From: Phycisphaerales bacterium UBA2421
Lineage (GTDB): Bacteria; Planctomycetota; Phycisphaerae; Tepidisphaerales; Tepidisphaeraceae
Direction: 5' to 3'
Length of the DNA stretch: 64,000 nt
Assembly: GCA_002343075.1 (NCBI GenBank)
Contig: DDRH01000056.1
Coordinates: 7,676 to 71,675, forward strand
The translations under genes and the position numbers were made by a program. Positions 1 through 9,785 of this stretch are shown piece after piece (the stretch's first letter is position 1; each line of letters begins with the position of its first letter). The notes beneath the pieces were generated by a model that was given only the letters and a program-made list of their open reading frames with translations, did not search any database and was not told where the DNA came from.

Positions 1-138
1 CGACGCGACGGCCAGTTCTACCTCCGCGGCGGCGGCGCGGTGACGATGGGCGACCAGCCGATCGACCCGCAGACCGCCCTGCAGCCAGGCCAGCCCATCC
101 GCGGGGCCGGTTTTGGGCTGGTCATCACACCTCTCTGA
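1..138 (+). CDS. C-terminal fragment, FHA-like domain protein (partial)
   Basis: The open frame enters from the left edge and ends at TGA 136-138, giving 45 residues. The pattern, a strand LRGGGAVTMGDQPI followed by L-Q-P-G-Q-P-I-R-G-AGFGLVI, resembles the last strands of a forkhead-associated (FHA) domain, where an added loop and a 'GDxIxxG' turn precede the final strand. FHA domains bind phosphothreonine, and the next gene encodes a protein kinase, which fits. The fragment is too short to exclude another beta-sandwich domain. The N-terminal part lies outside the window. Confidence 0.5.
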   Translation, partial: RRDGQFYLRGGGAVTMGDQPIDPQTALQPGQPIRGAGFGLVITPL

Positions 139-291
139 TGCGACCTCGGATCGGCGCAGGGTCAAATCTCCATAAATCACTCATAAACTCATTTGAGACA
201 GTGTCTTATGCGATCTCGCCTGTTGCTGGGTTGGTTGCGTACTTGAGGATTGTTTGACGCATCGGAACCCCCCGCCGATCATTCCGCCGCG

Positions 292-1020
292 ATGTATCGA
301 CCCGGCAAAAAGATTCCCTTCGACCTTCCCATCGGCAGGAGTGTCGCCGGGAAATATGTAATCGAGCGCCCGCTTGGAAGCGGATGGGAAGGTGAGGTCT
401 ACGTCATTCGCGAAAATGCGACCGGCATTCGTCGCGCCGCTAAATTTTACTATCCTCACCGCGACCCGATGGGAAAAGCCGCCATCGCCTACGCGCGCAA
501 GCTCGATGCTCTTCGGCATTGCTCGATCCTGCTGCAGTATCATCATCAGGAATACGCGTCGATCAAACGAAAGAAAGTAAATGTTGTCATTTCCGAGCTT
601 GTTGAAGGTGTGAAGCTCAGCGAGTTTCTCGCGCACCAGCCGAAGCGTCGGCTCAGTACTTTTGAAGCGCTGCATGTCCTGCACGCGCTCGCGCGAGGTA
701 TCGCACCGATCCACGCGCTGGGTGAGTATCATGGCGATATTCACGATGACAACATCATGATTCGGCGGAAAGGCATCGGCTTTGATATCAAGTTGCTCGA
801 CTTCTTTGACCTCGGCAAACCCAGCAAATGGAAGATCAATAAGGATATTCTGAACTTGGTCGAAGTGTTTCACACATTGGTCGGCGGGCGGGAAAACTAC
901 GCGCGTCAGCCGCAGGTGGTTAAGCAAATCGTACGAGGGCTGAAAGATTCGCTCATTCTTGCGCGCTTTCATTCGGCGGGCGATATCCAGCGGCATCTGG
1001 AAGGGCTGGCCTGGGAATAA
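292..1020 (+). CDS. Small Ser/Thr protein kinase-like protein
   Basis: This 242-residue protein has the Hanks-type kinase landmarks in order: a glycine-rich loop GSGWEGEVY, the ATP-anchoring lysine in AAKFYY, a catalytic loop HGDIHDDNI in place of HRDLKPEN, and LLDFFDLG in place of the DFG metal-binding motif. Asp in the catalytic loop and in DFF are kept, so activity is plausible, but the C-lobe is short and I see no clear APE motif. There is no transmembrane segment or sensor domain, so it should be a soluble kinase. The frame also opens from TTG 250, which has a GAGG only one base upstream. ATG 292 has no Shine-Dalgarno site, so the start is uncertain. It follows an FHA-like fragment, a possible partner recognising phosphothreonine. 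Confidence 0.72.
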   Translation: MYRPGKKIPFDLPIGRSVAGKYVIERPLGSGWEGEVYVIRENATGIRRAAKFYYPHRDPMGKAAIAYARKLDALRHCSILLQYHHQEYASIKRKKVNVVISELVEGVKLSEFLAHQPKRRLSTFEALHVLHALARGIAPIHALGEYHGDIHDDNIMIRRKGIGFDIKLLDFFDLGKPSKWKINKDILNLVEVFHTLVGGRENYARQPQVVKQIVRGLKDSLILARFHSAGDIQRHLEGLAWE

Positions 1021-1095
1021 GCGCCGGCTAACGGCATTGCAAGAACGCCGGGCTGTCGCTGCTTGCAATCGGTTCAGGCATGAGGAAACTTCCGC

Positions 1096-2748
1096 GTGCT
1101 CATGACCCAATCGACCCTCGTCACCCGCTTCGCACCTTCCCCCACTGGCTTTCTTCACGTCGGCGGGGCGCGCACCGCACTCTTTAACTGGCTCCTCGCG
1201 CGTAAGCACGGCGGGCGTTACCTGCTGCGGATTGAAGACACCGACCTCGCCCGGAGCACACAGCAAGCGGTCGATCAACTGCTGGATGACCTGCGATGGC
1301 TTGGACTCGATCACGACAATGCTGAACTCGTGTTTCAGTCCCGGAGGCTGAGCGTTTACAACGCACTGATCGAAAGGCTTCTCGTGGAGGGTAAGGCATA
1401 TAAAGCCTACGAGACACGTGAAGAGCTTGAAGCCCTGCAAAAGCAGGCAGAGCGGGAAAAACGCGGGTTTCTCTACCGGCGGCGCGATTTGAGCGCCGAA
1501 TCGATCAAACAATACGAAGCTGAATCGCGTCCTGCGGTCGTTCGGCTGGCGATGCCGGTGCGCGATTACTCATTCGGCGACGAGGTGCTCGGAGAAATCA
1601 AGCTTCAGGCAAATCAGGTGGATGATTTTGTCATCCGCAAAACTGACGGAATGCCGACCTATCACTTTGCGGTAGTGGTCGATGACGCCGAGATGGGCGT
1701 GACGCATGTCGTCCGCGGGCAGGAACACACGCTCAACACGTTTAAGCATATCGCTCTGCAAGCGGCGCTCGGCTACGACCGGCCCGTTTACGCCCATCTG
1801 CCGGTGATTCTCAATAAAGATGACGGAAAGAAGATGGGCAAGCGCGACCGCGATAAGAAGATTCGCGTTGCCACACACAACTGGCTGAAGAATAAGCAAC
1901 AAACTGTGACCCAACTAGCGAGCTATTGCGGGCTGTCAGCGGGCCGGCTCGAATCGTGGCTGGCGACCGACACGCAGCAGCTCGATCTTTCAGAGCAGGT
2001 GCTCGTGATGCAAACAGTTGGCTTACGAGAATCCGACCTGCCCGAGATTCTGGTAAACGATTTTCGCAGGAACGGATACTTGCCCGAGGCGCTATTGAAT
2101 TTTCTGGCATTGCTCGGCTGGAACCCGGGTGATAACCGCGAAAAGATGACAATGGCAGAAATGACAGAACTCTTTGATCTGACAGGAGTTAACAAGGCCG
2201 GTGCCAAGTTCGATCGCGACAAGTTAGCCGCATTCAACACCGCTGCCGCCGCCGGGGCGACGTCGGATCGGCTGCTTGCCGGGCTAAAGGATTACCTCGC
2301 CGTCAATCCTGAATCGCCATTGAATCGCGCGAGCGACGATCAACTCTTGGCTACATTGTCCATGTGTGCGGGTTTTCGGATTTTCCGCGACGTGGAAGAG
2401 AAGGCCCGGGGACTGTTCCTCCATGACGAGGAAGTCGTTTACCAGCCTGAAGCAGTTGAGAAAGTTCTGCGTAAAAACAATGGCGAGGGCTTGGGGGTCT
2501 TGAAGTTGATCCATGCAATGCTGGAGACGATCGACCCCTGGAGCCATGAACCAATTGAGCAGGCGGTCAAGTCATTCGCTGAAAACCGGCAACTGGGACT
2601 GGGCAAAGTTGCGCAGCCGCTCCGCGTGGCGATCACTGGCACGAGCGTTTCTCCACCGATCGGGCAGAGTCTCGAGATGATTGGAAGGGAATCGACCCTC
2701 CGCCGCGTTCAACGCTGCATCGATCAGACGGCCCCCTCCGCTGGGTGA
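1096..2748 (+). CDS. gltX: Glutamate--tRNA ligase
   Basis: Class I aminoacyl-tRNA synthetase that charges tRNA(Glu). The N-terminus has RFAPSPTGFLHVGGARTALF, where HVGG (residues 21-24) is the HIGH signature. The zinc-less connective region is followed by the KMSKS loop as KMGKR (246-250). Then comes GYLPEALLNFLALLGWNPG near residue 328 and a helical anticodon-binding C-terminus. About 60 extra residues sit between the KMSKS loop and GYLPEAL compared with Escherichia coli or Thermus GltX, as far as I remember those proteins. The 550-residue length is otherwise longer than the usual 465-490, which fits an insertion. GTG 1096 is preferred because AGGA at 1083-1086 is 9 bases upstream. ATG 1102 is the alternative. 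Confidence 0.95.
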   Translation: MLMTQSTLVTRFAPSPTGFLHVGGARTALFNWLLARKHGGRYLLRIEDTDLARSTQQAVDQLLDDLRWLGLDHDNAELVFQSRRLSVYNALIERLLVEGKAYKAYETREELEALQKQAEREKRGFLYRRRDLSAESIKQYEAESRPAVVRLAMPVRDYSFGDEVLGEIKLQANQVDDFVIRKTDGMPTYHFAVVVDDAEMGVTHVVRGQEHTLNTFKHIALQAALGYDRPVYAHLPVILNKDDGKKMGKRDRDKKIRVATHNWLKNKQQTVTQLASYCGLSAGRLESWLATDTQQLDLSEQVLVMQTVGLRESDLPEILVNDFRRNGYLPEALLNFLALLGWNPGDNREKMTMAEMTELFDLTGVNKAGAKFDRDKLAAFNTAAAAGATSDRLLAGLKDYLAVNPESPLNRASDDQLLATLSMCAGFRIFRDVEEKARGLFLHDEEVVYQPEAVEKVLRKNNGEGLGVLKLIHAMLETIDPWSHEPIEQAVKSFAENRQLGLGKVAQPLRVAITGTSVSPPIGQSLEMIGRESTLRRVQRCIDQTAPSAG

Positions 2749-2810
2749 ACCGCTTTGCAAGGGTGCCGCCGCCTCGGCCGTTGCAGCGGCCGTCGTTGCG
2801 AACCGAGGCG

Positions 2811-3656
2811 TCACGGCTGGAGGTTAGATCGATCCTCGAGCCAGCGGGCGATGCGCTCGTCAACAAAAAGCGCAGCCAATTCACCGCGGCTGTTTACCTT
2901 GAATTTTTCGAGCAGCTTGTTGATCGCGAGGTCCACATAATCCTGCAAAACCCCGGCGTAGTGGGCGATTTCCTGTCTGGAGAAACCCTGAAGCACAGTG
3001 AGCAAGATCGGATACAAGCCCGGTTGCAGGTCGAGCAATTGTTCGGGGATATCGTCGGTAAAGGTCTGATCCATCACCGGCGCGATCGCCCGGCACGCCA
3101 GCGAAAGCAGATCGCGCTGCCGGGTGGTGTACTCCGGCGATCCGACCACTCGAAACGCATTATAAATCACCACCCTGCCGCCGCTGCCCGCCCAATAGCA
3201 GGCCATATCGTCCTGCCAGCGATTGGGCTGCAGGAGCCTCGCGCGAAAAACGTCGGAATACCATCGCGATTCGGCGTCTTCGCTGTAGATAAAGCTGCAC
3301 GGCGAACGCAGTGTCGCCATCGCCGCCGGAATGGCGCGGTCGCAAATCGGGCCGCACAAATCGATGAGACCCTGCACTTCTTCCGAATCGCGCGGTTCGA
3401 TCAGTGAAAACGTCGGCCCAAACGTCACCCGGTCGATGACCCTCGGGGCCGGGTGGCGATCTAACTCACCGAGAAGCAAGACATGATAGTCAAGATCCGG
3501 TCCCACCACTGCAGCAAATCGACGAAGCAGCAGCGACAGTTTCTCATGCCGGGGCAGATGCTCTTCGGTGGCGTCGGTCAATGCGTCAACAACTTCATTG
3601 GCATCGCGCAGCCGAATTAAACCATGATCATGCCGTCCTTTGTGTGGCGGAAACAT
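2811..3656 (-). CDS. LuxR-type transcriptional regulator
   Basis: A 281-residue protein with a C-terminal LuxR-like helix-turn-helix: LLTVLQGFSRQEIAHYAG, then a recognition helix region ending KLLEKFKVNSRGELAALF, the typical 'L-x-K-L-x-V-x-S-R-x-E-L' signature. The first 200 residues form an alpha/beta region that could be a divergent GAF or PAS-type sensor but has no motif I recognise. No receiver domain is present. Its start lies 12 bases after the glnS stop on the same strand, so it is probably the last gene of a smpB-glnS-luxR transcript. Targets cannot be deduced. Confidence 0.75.
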   Translation of the reverse strand: MFPPHKGRHDHGLIRLRDANEVVDALTDATEEHLPRHEKLSLLLRRFAAVVGPDLDYHVLLLGELDRHPAPRVIDRVTFGPTFSLIEPRDSEEVQGLIDLCGPICDRAIPAAMATLRSPCSFIYSEDAESRWYSDVFRARLLQPNRWQDDMACYWAGSGGRVVIYNAFRVVGSPEYTTRQRDLLSLACRAIAPVMDQTFTDDIPEQLLDLQPGLYPILLTVLQGFSRQEIAHYAGVLQDYVDLAINKLLEKFKVNSRGELAALFVDERIARWLEDRSNLQP

Positions 3657-3668
3657 GCACGTCGCTCC

Positions 3669-5399
3669 TCAACCTCGCTTTTGCTCTTTCGACCACGAAT
3701 CCTTCAATGACACAGCCCGATTGAACACGAGCTTCCCGTCCTTGCTGTCGCGATCGACCACAAAGTAGGCGTTTCGCTCAAACTGAAAGTGTTGCCCCTC
3801 GGCTGCACCTGCGATGCTCGGCTCAAGCTTCGCATCTGCGATCACCTCGAGTGACTGTGGATTGAGATTGACCGTCCAATCCTGTCCTTCGGGAAACTTT
3901 GTCGGCTCGGGTGTCTTGAAGAGATGATCGTACAGTCGCACCTCGCAATTGATGGCATGTGAGGCCGAAACCCAGTGGATCGTACCCTTCACTTTGCGGC
4001 CATCAGGCGAATCGCCGCCGCGCGTGGCCGGGTCGTAGGTGCAGTGAACCTCAGTCACCCTGCCGGAAGCGTCCTTAACGACGCTCTCGGCCTTGATAAA
4101 GAAAGCCCATCGCAACCGCACTTCCTTACCCGGAGTGAGCCGAAAATACTTCGGCGGGGGCACTTCCTCAAAATCACCCTGCTCAATGTAAAGCTCGCGC
4201 GTAAACGGCACCTTCCGCATACCGGCAGCGGGGTCTTCCGGGTTGTTTACCGCATCGAGCCACTCCACATCGCCCTCCGGAAAATTGGTAATGACTACTT
4301 TCACGGGCCGAAGCACGCCCATGACTCGGGGAGCCCGCCTATTCAAATCTTCACGGAGGAAATTCTCCAGCACCGAGTGCTCGATGACGCTATCAAACTT
4401 GTTCACGCCAATGTGTTTGCAAAACGCGCGAATTGCCTCGGGCGTGTAGCCCTTTCGACGATAGGCGCTGATCGTTGGCATACGGGGGTCGTCCCAGCCG
4501 GAAGTCGTGCCATCTTCAACCATTTTCCGAAGATTGCGCTTCGAGAGCAGGATGTATGACAACTGTAACTTGGCAAACTCGATCTGCTGACTGTGATGAA
4601 TCTTCTTCCCCCACGGCCCGCTGCCGTCATCAGTGCGACCTTCGTTCACCGAATCGATGAACCAATCGTACAGCGGGCGATGGTTCTCAAACTCCAGCGT
4701 GCAGATCGAATGGGTGACCGCTTCAATCGAATCCTCAAAACCGTGAGCCCAATCATACATTGGATAGATGCACCACTGATTGCCGGTGTTATGGTGCTCG
4801 GCGTGGACGATGCGATACATCACTGGGTCGCGCAAGTTGAAGTTCGGCGAAGACATATCAATCTTCGCACGCAATACTTTCGACCCATCTGGAAACTCGC
4901 CCTGCTTCATCCGCTCGAGTAGCTCGAGATTTTCCTCAACTGAGCGTTCGCGAAATGGCGAATTGGTTCCGCCAGTGATGCCACCGCGGTTCAGGCGGAT
5001 TTCTTCGATCGTTTGATCGTCTACATACGCTTTCCCCTTCTTGATCAGTTCCTGCGCATAGGCATACATCGTGCCAAAGTAGTCGCTCGCCCATACAATC
5101 TTTGCAGGGTCAAACCCGAGCCAGCGAACGTCTGCTTCGATCGACTTTACATACTCCACTTCCTCTTTCTCGGGATTGGTGTCGTCATAGCGGAGGTTAC
5201 ACGCGCCGCCATACTCCTGAGCCAGCCCGAAGTTGAGGCAGATACTCTTGGCATGGCCAATATGCAGGTAGCCATTAGGCTCCGGCGGAAACCGCGTCAC
5301 TACTTTTCCGCCCCATTTTCCGGACGCGTTGTCGGCTTCGATGATTCGCCGAATGAAATCGAGGCCTTCACGGTCCGCTGATGTGTTTTCTTCGCTCAT
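3669..5399 (-). CDS. glnS: Glutamine--tRNA ligase
   Basis: Class I synthetase that charges tRNA(Gln) directly. Seen: [20 protein letters not shown] with HIGH at residues 46-49, the [10 protein letters not shown] segment, a LLSKRNL version of the KMSKS loop, the acceptor-binding stretch [22 protein letters not shown], and a two-barrel anticodon-binding C-terminus ([12 protein letters not shown], then [17 protein letters not shown]). At 576 residues it has the normal length for bacterial GlnRS. Direct GlnRS is scattered among bacteria and is thought to derive from eukaryotes by transfer. Having it means Gln-tRNA need not come from GatCAB. It lies 93 bases after smpB on the same strand. Confidence 0.96.
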   Translation of the reverse strand: MSEENTSADREGLDFIRRIIEADNASGKWGGKVVTRFPPEPNGYLHIGHAKSICLNFGLAQEYGGACNLRYDDTNPEKEEVEYVKSIEADVRWLGFDPAKIVWASDYFGTMYAYAQELIKKGKAYVDDQTIEEIRLNRGGITGGTNSPFRERSVEENLELLERMKQGEFPDGSKVLRAKIDMSSPNFNLRDPVMYRIVHAEHHNTGNQWCIYPMYDWAHGFEDSIEAVTHSICTLEFENHRPLYDWFIDSVNEGRTDDGSGPWGKKIHHSQQIEFAKLQLSYILLSKRNLRKMVEDGTTSGWDDPRMPTISAYRRKGYTPEAIRAFCKHIGVNKFDSVIEHSVLENFLREDLNRRAPRVMGVLRPVKVVITNFPEGDVEWLDAVNNPEDPAAGMRKVPFTRELYIEQGDFEEVPPPKYFRLTPGKEVRLRWAFFIKAESVVKDASGRVTEVHCTYDPATRGGDSPDGRKVKGTIHWVSASHAINCEVRLYDHLFKTPEPTKFPEGQDWTVNLNPQSLEVIADAKLEPSIAGAAEGQHFQFERNAYFVVDRDSKDGKLVFNRAVSLKDSWSKEQKRG

Positions 5400-5492
5400 A
5401 CGTTTACAGCCGGGGGTAATGCAGAATCATTTGTACTTCGCCATTGCGCGGGCGGAAGAACGATCGCTGGATCCAATATCGCAGCCGAAGTC

Positions 5493-5963
5493 TCACCGTT
5501 TGATGCTTTGCACGCGGCGCAATTCGCGATCAGCTTCTTTCTTCTTGATGGTTTGCCGCTTGTCAAACTGTTGCTTGCCTTTCCCAACTCCGATTTCCAC
5601 CTTCGCACGACCATCCTTGAAGTAAATGGCCAGAGGGACGATAGTCGTGCCCTTTGCCGTCAGTTCGCCTTCCAGCTTGCGAATCTCCCGCTTGTGCGCC
5701 AGCAGATAGCGCTCGCGGCGGGGTTGGTGGTTGTAGATGATTGTCGCCTGTTTGTATGGGTCGATGTGGCACCCATGGAGCACAAGCCGCCCCTTTTCCA
5801 CCCGCACATACGCTTCCTGTAGCTGGGCATGGCCGTGGCGGAGCGACTTTACTTCGCTACCCACCAGCGCGATGCCACACTCCAGCTTCGCCTCGATAAA
5901 ATAGTCGTGCAGCGCCCGGCGGTTGACGATACGCGGCGGATTTTTCAGGCTTCCGTTCGACAC
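5493..5963 (-). CDS. smpB: SsrA-binding protein SmpB
   Basis: SmpB binds tmRNA and delivers it to stalled ribosomes for trans-translation. The 156-residue protein has the standard signatures: NRRALHDYFIEAKLECGIAL, GSEVKSLRHGHAQLQEAYV with the invariant GxEVKSLR, HIDPYKQA, the RRERYLLAHKREI stretch (family consensus R-x-R-x-L-L-L-H-K-x-E-I), GTTIVPLAIYFKDGRAKVEIGVGKGK, and a basic C-terminal tail (KRQTIKKKEADRELRR) that reads the empty mRNA channel. It is the first gene of the minus-strand group with glnS. The tmRNA gene itself is not in the window. Confidence 0.97.
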   Translation of the reverse strand: MSNGSLKNPPRIVNRRALHDYFIEAKLECGIALVGSEVKSLRHGHAQLQEAYVRVEKGRLVLHGCHIDPYKQATIIYNHQPRRERYLLAHKREIRKLEGELTAKGTTIVPLAIYFKDGRAKVEIGVGKGKQQFDKRQTIKKKEADRELRRVQSIKR

Positions 5964-6024
5964 TTCGAATCGATTCTACTCAACCGCTGCTCTCCTTGCG
6001 AGCGAAAGCCTTGAGGCATACGAT

Positions 6025-7887
6025 TTGCGGACTTTGCAAACGCGAATTCTTGTCCTCATCGTGCTGGCCGCTACGTCGTCGCTGCTTCCGTTGGCGCGCG
6101 CCGAGTTTCCCAGATTGTTTGACCCGAATCGTCACATGCGAATCGATGAGGTGAAGCCTGGAATGAAGGGCTACGGGCTTACCGTGTTCCTCGGCACCGA
6201 GATTGAGCGGTTTGATGTCGAAGTCGTCTCAGTGATGCGCAACTTTAATCCGAAACGCGACGCCATTCTGATACGTTGCAGCGGGGAAACGATGGAGCAC
6301 GTTGGCGCAGTCGCCGGGATGAGCGGTTCGCCAATCTTCCTTCGCGATGCAGACGGACACGATCGCATGATCGGCGCTTTTGCCTACGGCTGGGCACTTG
6401 CCAAAGACCCGATTGCCGGCGTACAGCCGATTGAATACATGCTGGCGCTGGCGGATAACCCGTTTAAGGTCGCCGAACCAGTCGGAGCGCGCGCAGAGGC
6501 GCGAAGTTCCAAGCCTTGGGATGTTCTGGCGGCCATGCAACCGACAAGAACAGCTGTTACAACGTCTCGGCAAACAGACGACGGCGCCCTGCGGCGGATT
6601 CTGACCCCTGTAAGTGTCTCCGGCGTGCCTGCACGTGTGCTGGCGCGATACTCTGACCTGTTTGCGGCTAACCAACTCGCGATTTTCCAGGCCGGCGGAG
6701 GCATTGCCCCAGGAGAACTGCCCGACGCGCCAATCAAGCCCGGCTCAGTCATCATCACCCCACTGGTCACCGGCGACGTCGAGTTTCACGCCAATGGCAC
6801 CTGCACCGAAGTGTTGGATGGCAAGGTGTTTGCATTCGGCCATCCGTTTAACAACGAAGGGGCAGTGGAACTGCCCTTTGCCGAAGGCGCGGTGCAGGGC
6901 ATCGTCGCATCGCTGGGCAGCAGCTTTAAGATGGCGGCGATGGGCAAGGTCAAGGGCGTGATCAACACGGATCATACCGTTGGAATTGCCGGCGAGTTTG
7001 GGACTGCCCCCGCCACCGTGCCGATCGACGTAAAGATCATCCGCGACGGTAGAACGGCAACGTTTCATTTCGATGCCATTCGGCACGCCAGACTTCTTCC
7101 AATTCTAGTGGCTATCAGCGTCGACTCGGCATTGGCTGCCGACGGCGAGCTGCCGCAATATAGCACTGCTCGCTATGACGTGCAGCTGACGTTCGAAAAT
7201 GATCGCGCGCTTCGTTTTAAAAACGTCATGGCCAACTTTGACCCAGGCGATTTCGTCGGCCGGGTGATGTCGCCTCTGCGTGCGGCGGCGGAGAATCCAT
7301 TTGAGCGCGTTCTACCAACTCGCATTGAGGTCTCGGTGAGCGTCAACAGCGGATCGAAGGATGCGCAGATTCTGTCGGTGCAGATTCCCAAGACCCGTTT
7401 TCGCGCCGGAGACACGCTCGGCGGTTTCGTCACTTACCGACCCTTCCGCGGTGAGGAGGCCGATCTGCCTTTCGAATTTGAGCTGCCTCGCGATTTGCCG
7501 GACGGAACATATCAGTTGGTCATAGGGGATTCCGAGCGATATTTTGCCGACGAACTTACAGCCAGGCCGTTCCGGTTCAGTGCCGAAAATGGTGAAGATG
7601 TTTTTGCGGTGATGCAGGAGTATTTCTCCATCCCGAACAATGCCATCTTTGTACGGCTCATGCGTCAACCCGACGGCGTGGCGGTGGGACGGGTGGCGCT
7701 CAACCATTTACCAGCTTCACGGCGGCAGGTGCTGCTTGGAGCTGGCCGCAGCAACGTCACAGAGTTCGCAGGCTCCGCGGTGAAGCAGATTGAAACTGAT
7801 GCAATCATGACCGGCTCGGCCGAGTTTACGATCACCGTTGATCGCAATGCACCAACGAAGCGCGCAAGCGATGAAAACAGGCGATGA
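6025..7887 (+). CDS. Secreted SpoIVB-like (peptidase family S55) serine protease
   Basis: From TTG 6025 the protein is 620 residues, beginning with a signal peptide (RILVLIVLAATSSLLPLARA). GAGG at 6013-6016 sits 8 bases upstream, so I prefer this start to TTG 6034 or to the far start at 5923, which would overlap smpB. After VKPGMKGYGLTVFLGTEIE comes HVGAVAGMSGSPIFL, where Ser in GMSGSP is the nucleophile of the S55 family. A later VFAFGHPFNNEG segment is also typical of that domain. The C-terminal 250 residues are beta-rich with no clear domain. SpoIVB cleaves a partner to trigger sigma-K activation in Bacillus spores. The role in a Gram-negative planctomycete is unknown, probably periplasmic. 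Confidence 0.75.
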   Translation: MRTLQTRILVLIVLAATSSLLPLARAEFPRLFDPNRHMRIDEVKPGMKGYGLTVFLGTEIERFDVEVVSVMRNFNPKRDAILIRCSGETMEHVGAVAGMSGSPIFLRDADGHDRMIGAFAYGWALAKDPIAGVQPIEYMLALADNPFKVAEPVGARAEARSSKPWDVLAAMQPTRTAVTTSRQTDDGALRRILTPVSVSGVPARVLARYSDLFAANQLAIFQAGGGIAPGELPDAPIKPGSVIITPLVTGDVEFHANGTCTEVLDGKVFAFGHPFNNEGAVELPFAEGAVQGIVASLGSSFKMAAMGKVKGVINTDHTVGIAGEFGTAPATVPIDVKIIRDGRTATFHFDAIRHARLLPILVAISVDSALAADGELPQYSTARYDVQLTFENDRALRFKNVMANFDPGDFVGRVMSPLRAAAENPFERVLPTRIEVSVSVNSGSKDAQILSVQIPKTRFRAGDTLGGFVTYRPFRGEEADLPFEFELPRDLPDGTYQLVIGDSERYFADELTARPFRFSAENGEDVFAVMQEYFSIPNNAIFVRLMRQPDGVAVGRVALNHLPASRRQVLLGAGRSNVTEFAGSAVKQIETDAIMTGSAEFTITVDRNAPTKRASDENRR

Positions 7888-7982
7888 AAGTCCCCATGTG
7901 GACATATGACAAACCCGCACTTTCGGTTTTCTGCACTCCGCAACTCTTTGCTCACCCGCGGGCAAGCGTATAAGTTACTGCC

Positions 7983-9701
7983 GTGCTGACACTTCTGGTT
8001 ATCCAAGGTCCTGACAAAGGCCGCCGATTCGAGCTGCCCGACGCGATGGCGCTGCTCGGGCGCGACTCACGGCAACTTCCACTCGACGATAACACCGTTT
8101 CGCGCCGGCATGCCGAGCTTCATCCGAGCAATAAAGGCTGGCTGGTAAAGGACTTAGGTTCATCAAACGGCACCTATGTCAACGGTCAGCGCGTTGTGAA
8201 CACCTACATGCTCAAGCCCGGCGACCAGATTCGCGTTGGTCGATCGCTGCTGGTTTTCGGAGCTCAGCCGGGCATTTCGCGCGGAAGCGGCGGATCAATC
8301 AGCCTGGCCGGCGAAGAGATGGGGATGGACTCGTCCATCATGCATGCCATTCCATCGAACGATGATTCGATGGTGCTTGCTGTACCCGAACCCGCCGCAG
8401 CAGCCATGGCCAATCTGAAGGTGCTTTACCGACTCGGCGCGGCACTTGGCAGCAGTTTTGACGTGCAGCAGGTGCTGGAAGTGGTGATGGATCTCAGCTT
8501 CGAGCATCTTCAGGCTGAGCGTGGCATTATCATGCTGCTCAATCGCAACAACGAACTGGAACCGCGTGTTGTACGCCTGCGCGACGAGGAAGCCCGCGCC
8601 GACCCCGGCGGAAGTAAGTCGGGCCTGAAGATTCATGCTTCGCTCACCATTGTCAATCACGTTCTCAAGACAGGCGAAGGCGTGCTCAGCAGCAATGCGA
8701 TGGCCGATAAGCGCTTCAGCAAGTCAAAGAGCGTCCACGACCTGGGGATTCGCTCATCGCTTTGCGTGCCCATCAAGGCCAGGAAACTCGATGCCCGCGT
8801 GGGAACCAATGACAAAGGCAGCACGCCAATCGATGAGACAATCGGAATTGTCTATATCGATTCATCTGTCAAAAACTACACGTATTCACCCGACCAACTT
8901 CGACTATTAAGCACCATCGGACTACAAGCCGGAATGGCAATTCAGAACGCCAAGCTCTACGCGGCACAATTGCAGGCCGAGCGCATGTCGGCGATCGGCG
9001 AGACTGTCGCGGCGCTTTCGCACTCCATCAAAAACATCCTCCAAGCCCTCCGCGGCGGAGCGGATGTGGTCGAGATGGGCCTTCGAAGTAACAATGTCGT
9101 CCAACTCGGCAAGGGCTGGCGCGTCGTCGATCGAAATCTCGAAAAAATCTACAATCTGACCATGAACTTGCTCGCGTATAGCAAAGAACGCAAGCCCGAC
9201 CTGCAACTGGTCAACCCGCGCAGCTTGATCAACGACTGCCTCGAGCTCATCGCGCCCATGGCCAACGAGAAAGGTGCCATGTGCGTCGCCGATGTGGACG
9301 ACGCAACCCCAGCCTTGCCTATGGACCCCGACGGCATGCATCAGGCGCTGATTAACCTCCTTTCCAACGCGATCGATGCGTGTGAACCTCAAAAGGGGTT
9401 GATACGCGTCGTTTGCCGCTACGAACCAGACTCAAAATCGACCGTGTTTGAGGTGATCGACAACGGTACAGGCGTCAGTCCGAGCATCAAGAACCACCTG
9501 TTTGAGCTTTTTCACTCGACCAAGGGCAACAAAGGCACGGGCATCGGCCTGGCGGTGACAAAGAAGATTGTCGAGGAACACGAAGGCTCGATCGCAGCGA
9601 CGCCAACGCCGGGCCAGGGAACCACCTTCACAATCCGGCTTCCAACCAACCCAGCACTCGGGCTCGACCCGGCAACCACTCACGGCCCGGGCGCGCGCTG
9701 A
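7983..9701 (+). CDS. FHA-GAF sensor histidine kinase
   Basis: A 572-residue soluble kinase without membrane segments. Residues 1-95 are an FHA domain (GRDSR, SRRHAE, DLGSSNGTYVNG), which binds phosphothreonine. Residues about 145-325 form a GAF domain. A dimerisation helix has the phosphoacceptor His347 in ALSHSIKNILQALRGG. The ATPase part shows the N box (LINLLSNAIDACE), G1 (DNGTGVS) and G2 (GTGIGLAVTKKI). The FHA domain suggests input from a Ser/Thr kinase, and one lies about 7 kb upstream. No response regulator is encoded next to it, so its partner is elsewhere. The start is GTG 7983. TATAAG at 7969-7974 lies so close to it that a leaderless transcript is possible but unproven. Confidence 0.9.
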   Translation: MLTLLVIQGPDKGRRFELPDAMALLGRDSRQLPLDDNTVSRRHAELHPSNKGWLVKDLGSSNGTYVNGQRVVNTYMLKPGDQIRVGRSLLVFGAQPGISRGSGGSISLAGEEMGMDSSIMHAIPSNDDSMVLAVPEPAAAAMANLKVLYRLGAALGSSFDVQQVLEVVMDLSFEHLQAERGIIMLLNRNNELEPRVVRLRDEEARADPGGSKSGLKIHASLTIVNHVLKTGEGVLSSNAMADKRFSKSKSVHDLGIRSSLCVPIKARKLDARVGTNDKGSTPIDETIGIVYIDSSVKNYTYSPDQLRLLSTIGLQAGMAIQNAKLYAAQLQAERMSAIGETVAALSHSIKNILQALRGGADVVEMGLRSNNVVQLGKGWRVVDRNLEKIYNLTMNLLAYSKERKPDLQLVNPRSLINDCLELIAPMANEKGAMCVADVDDATPALPMDPDGMHQALINLLSNAIDACEPQKGLIRVVCRYEPDSKSTVFEVIDNGTGVSPSIKNHLFELFHSTKGNKGTGIGLAVTKKIVEEHEGSIAATPTPGQGTTFTIRLPTNPALGLDPATTHGPGAR

Positions 9702-9785
9702 TGCACGGGGATAAAGCAATTCGCAGCGATTCACCCAGTCTTCGCTTGCGGGGCATCGCAGCCGCAGTTCCGGTGTGCGAAAGTG

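Noticed and set aside
181..1512. Long minus-strand open frame (443 codons) opposite the kinase and gltX
   Set aside because: It runs antisense to two genes with clear motifs, and its protein is unlike any family. Long antisense frames arise from high third-position GC.
2749..2810. Terminator hairpin between gltX and the LuxR-type gene
   Set aside because: CCTCGG/CCGAGG and CGGCCG arms can pair, but no T-run follows on either strand and the stem is interrupted, so support is weak.
7946..7983. Promoter with TATAAG directly before the histidine kinase GTG
   Set aside because: Only the -10 box is good; no -35 fits 16-18 bases upstream. Mentioned as a possibility with the gene, not listed as a promoter.
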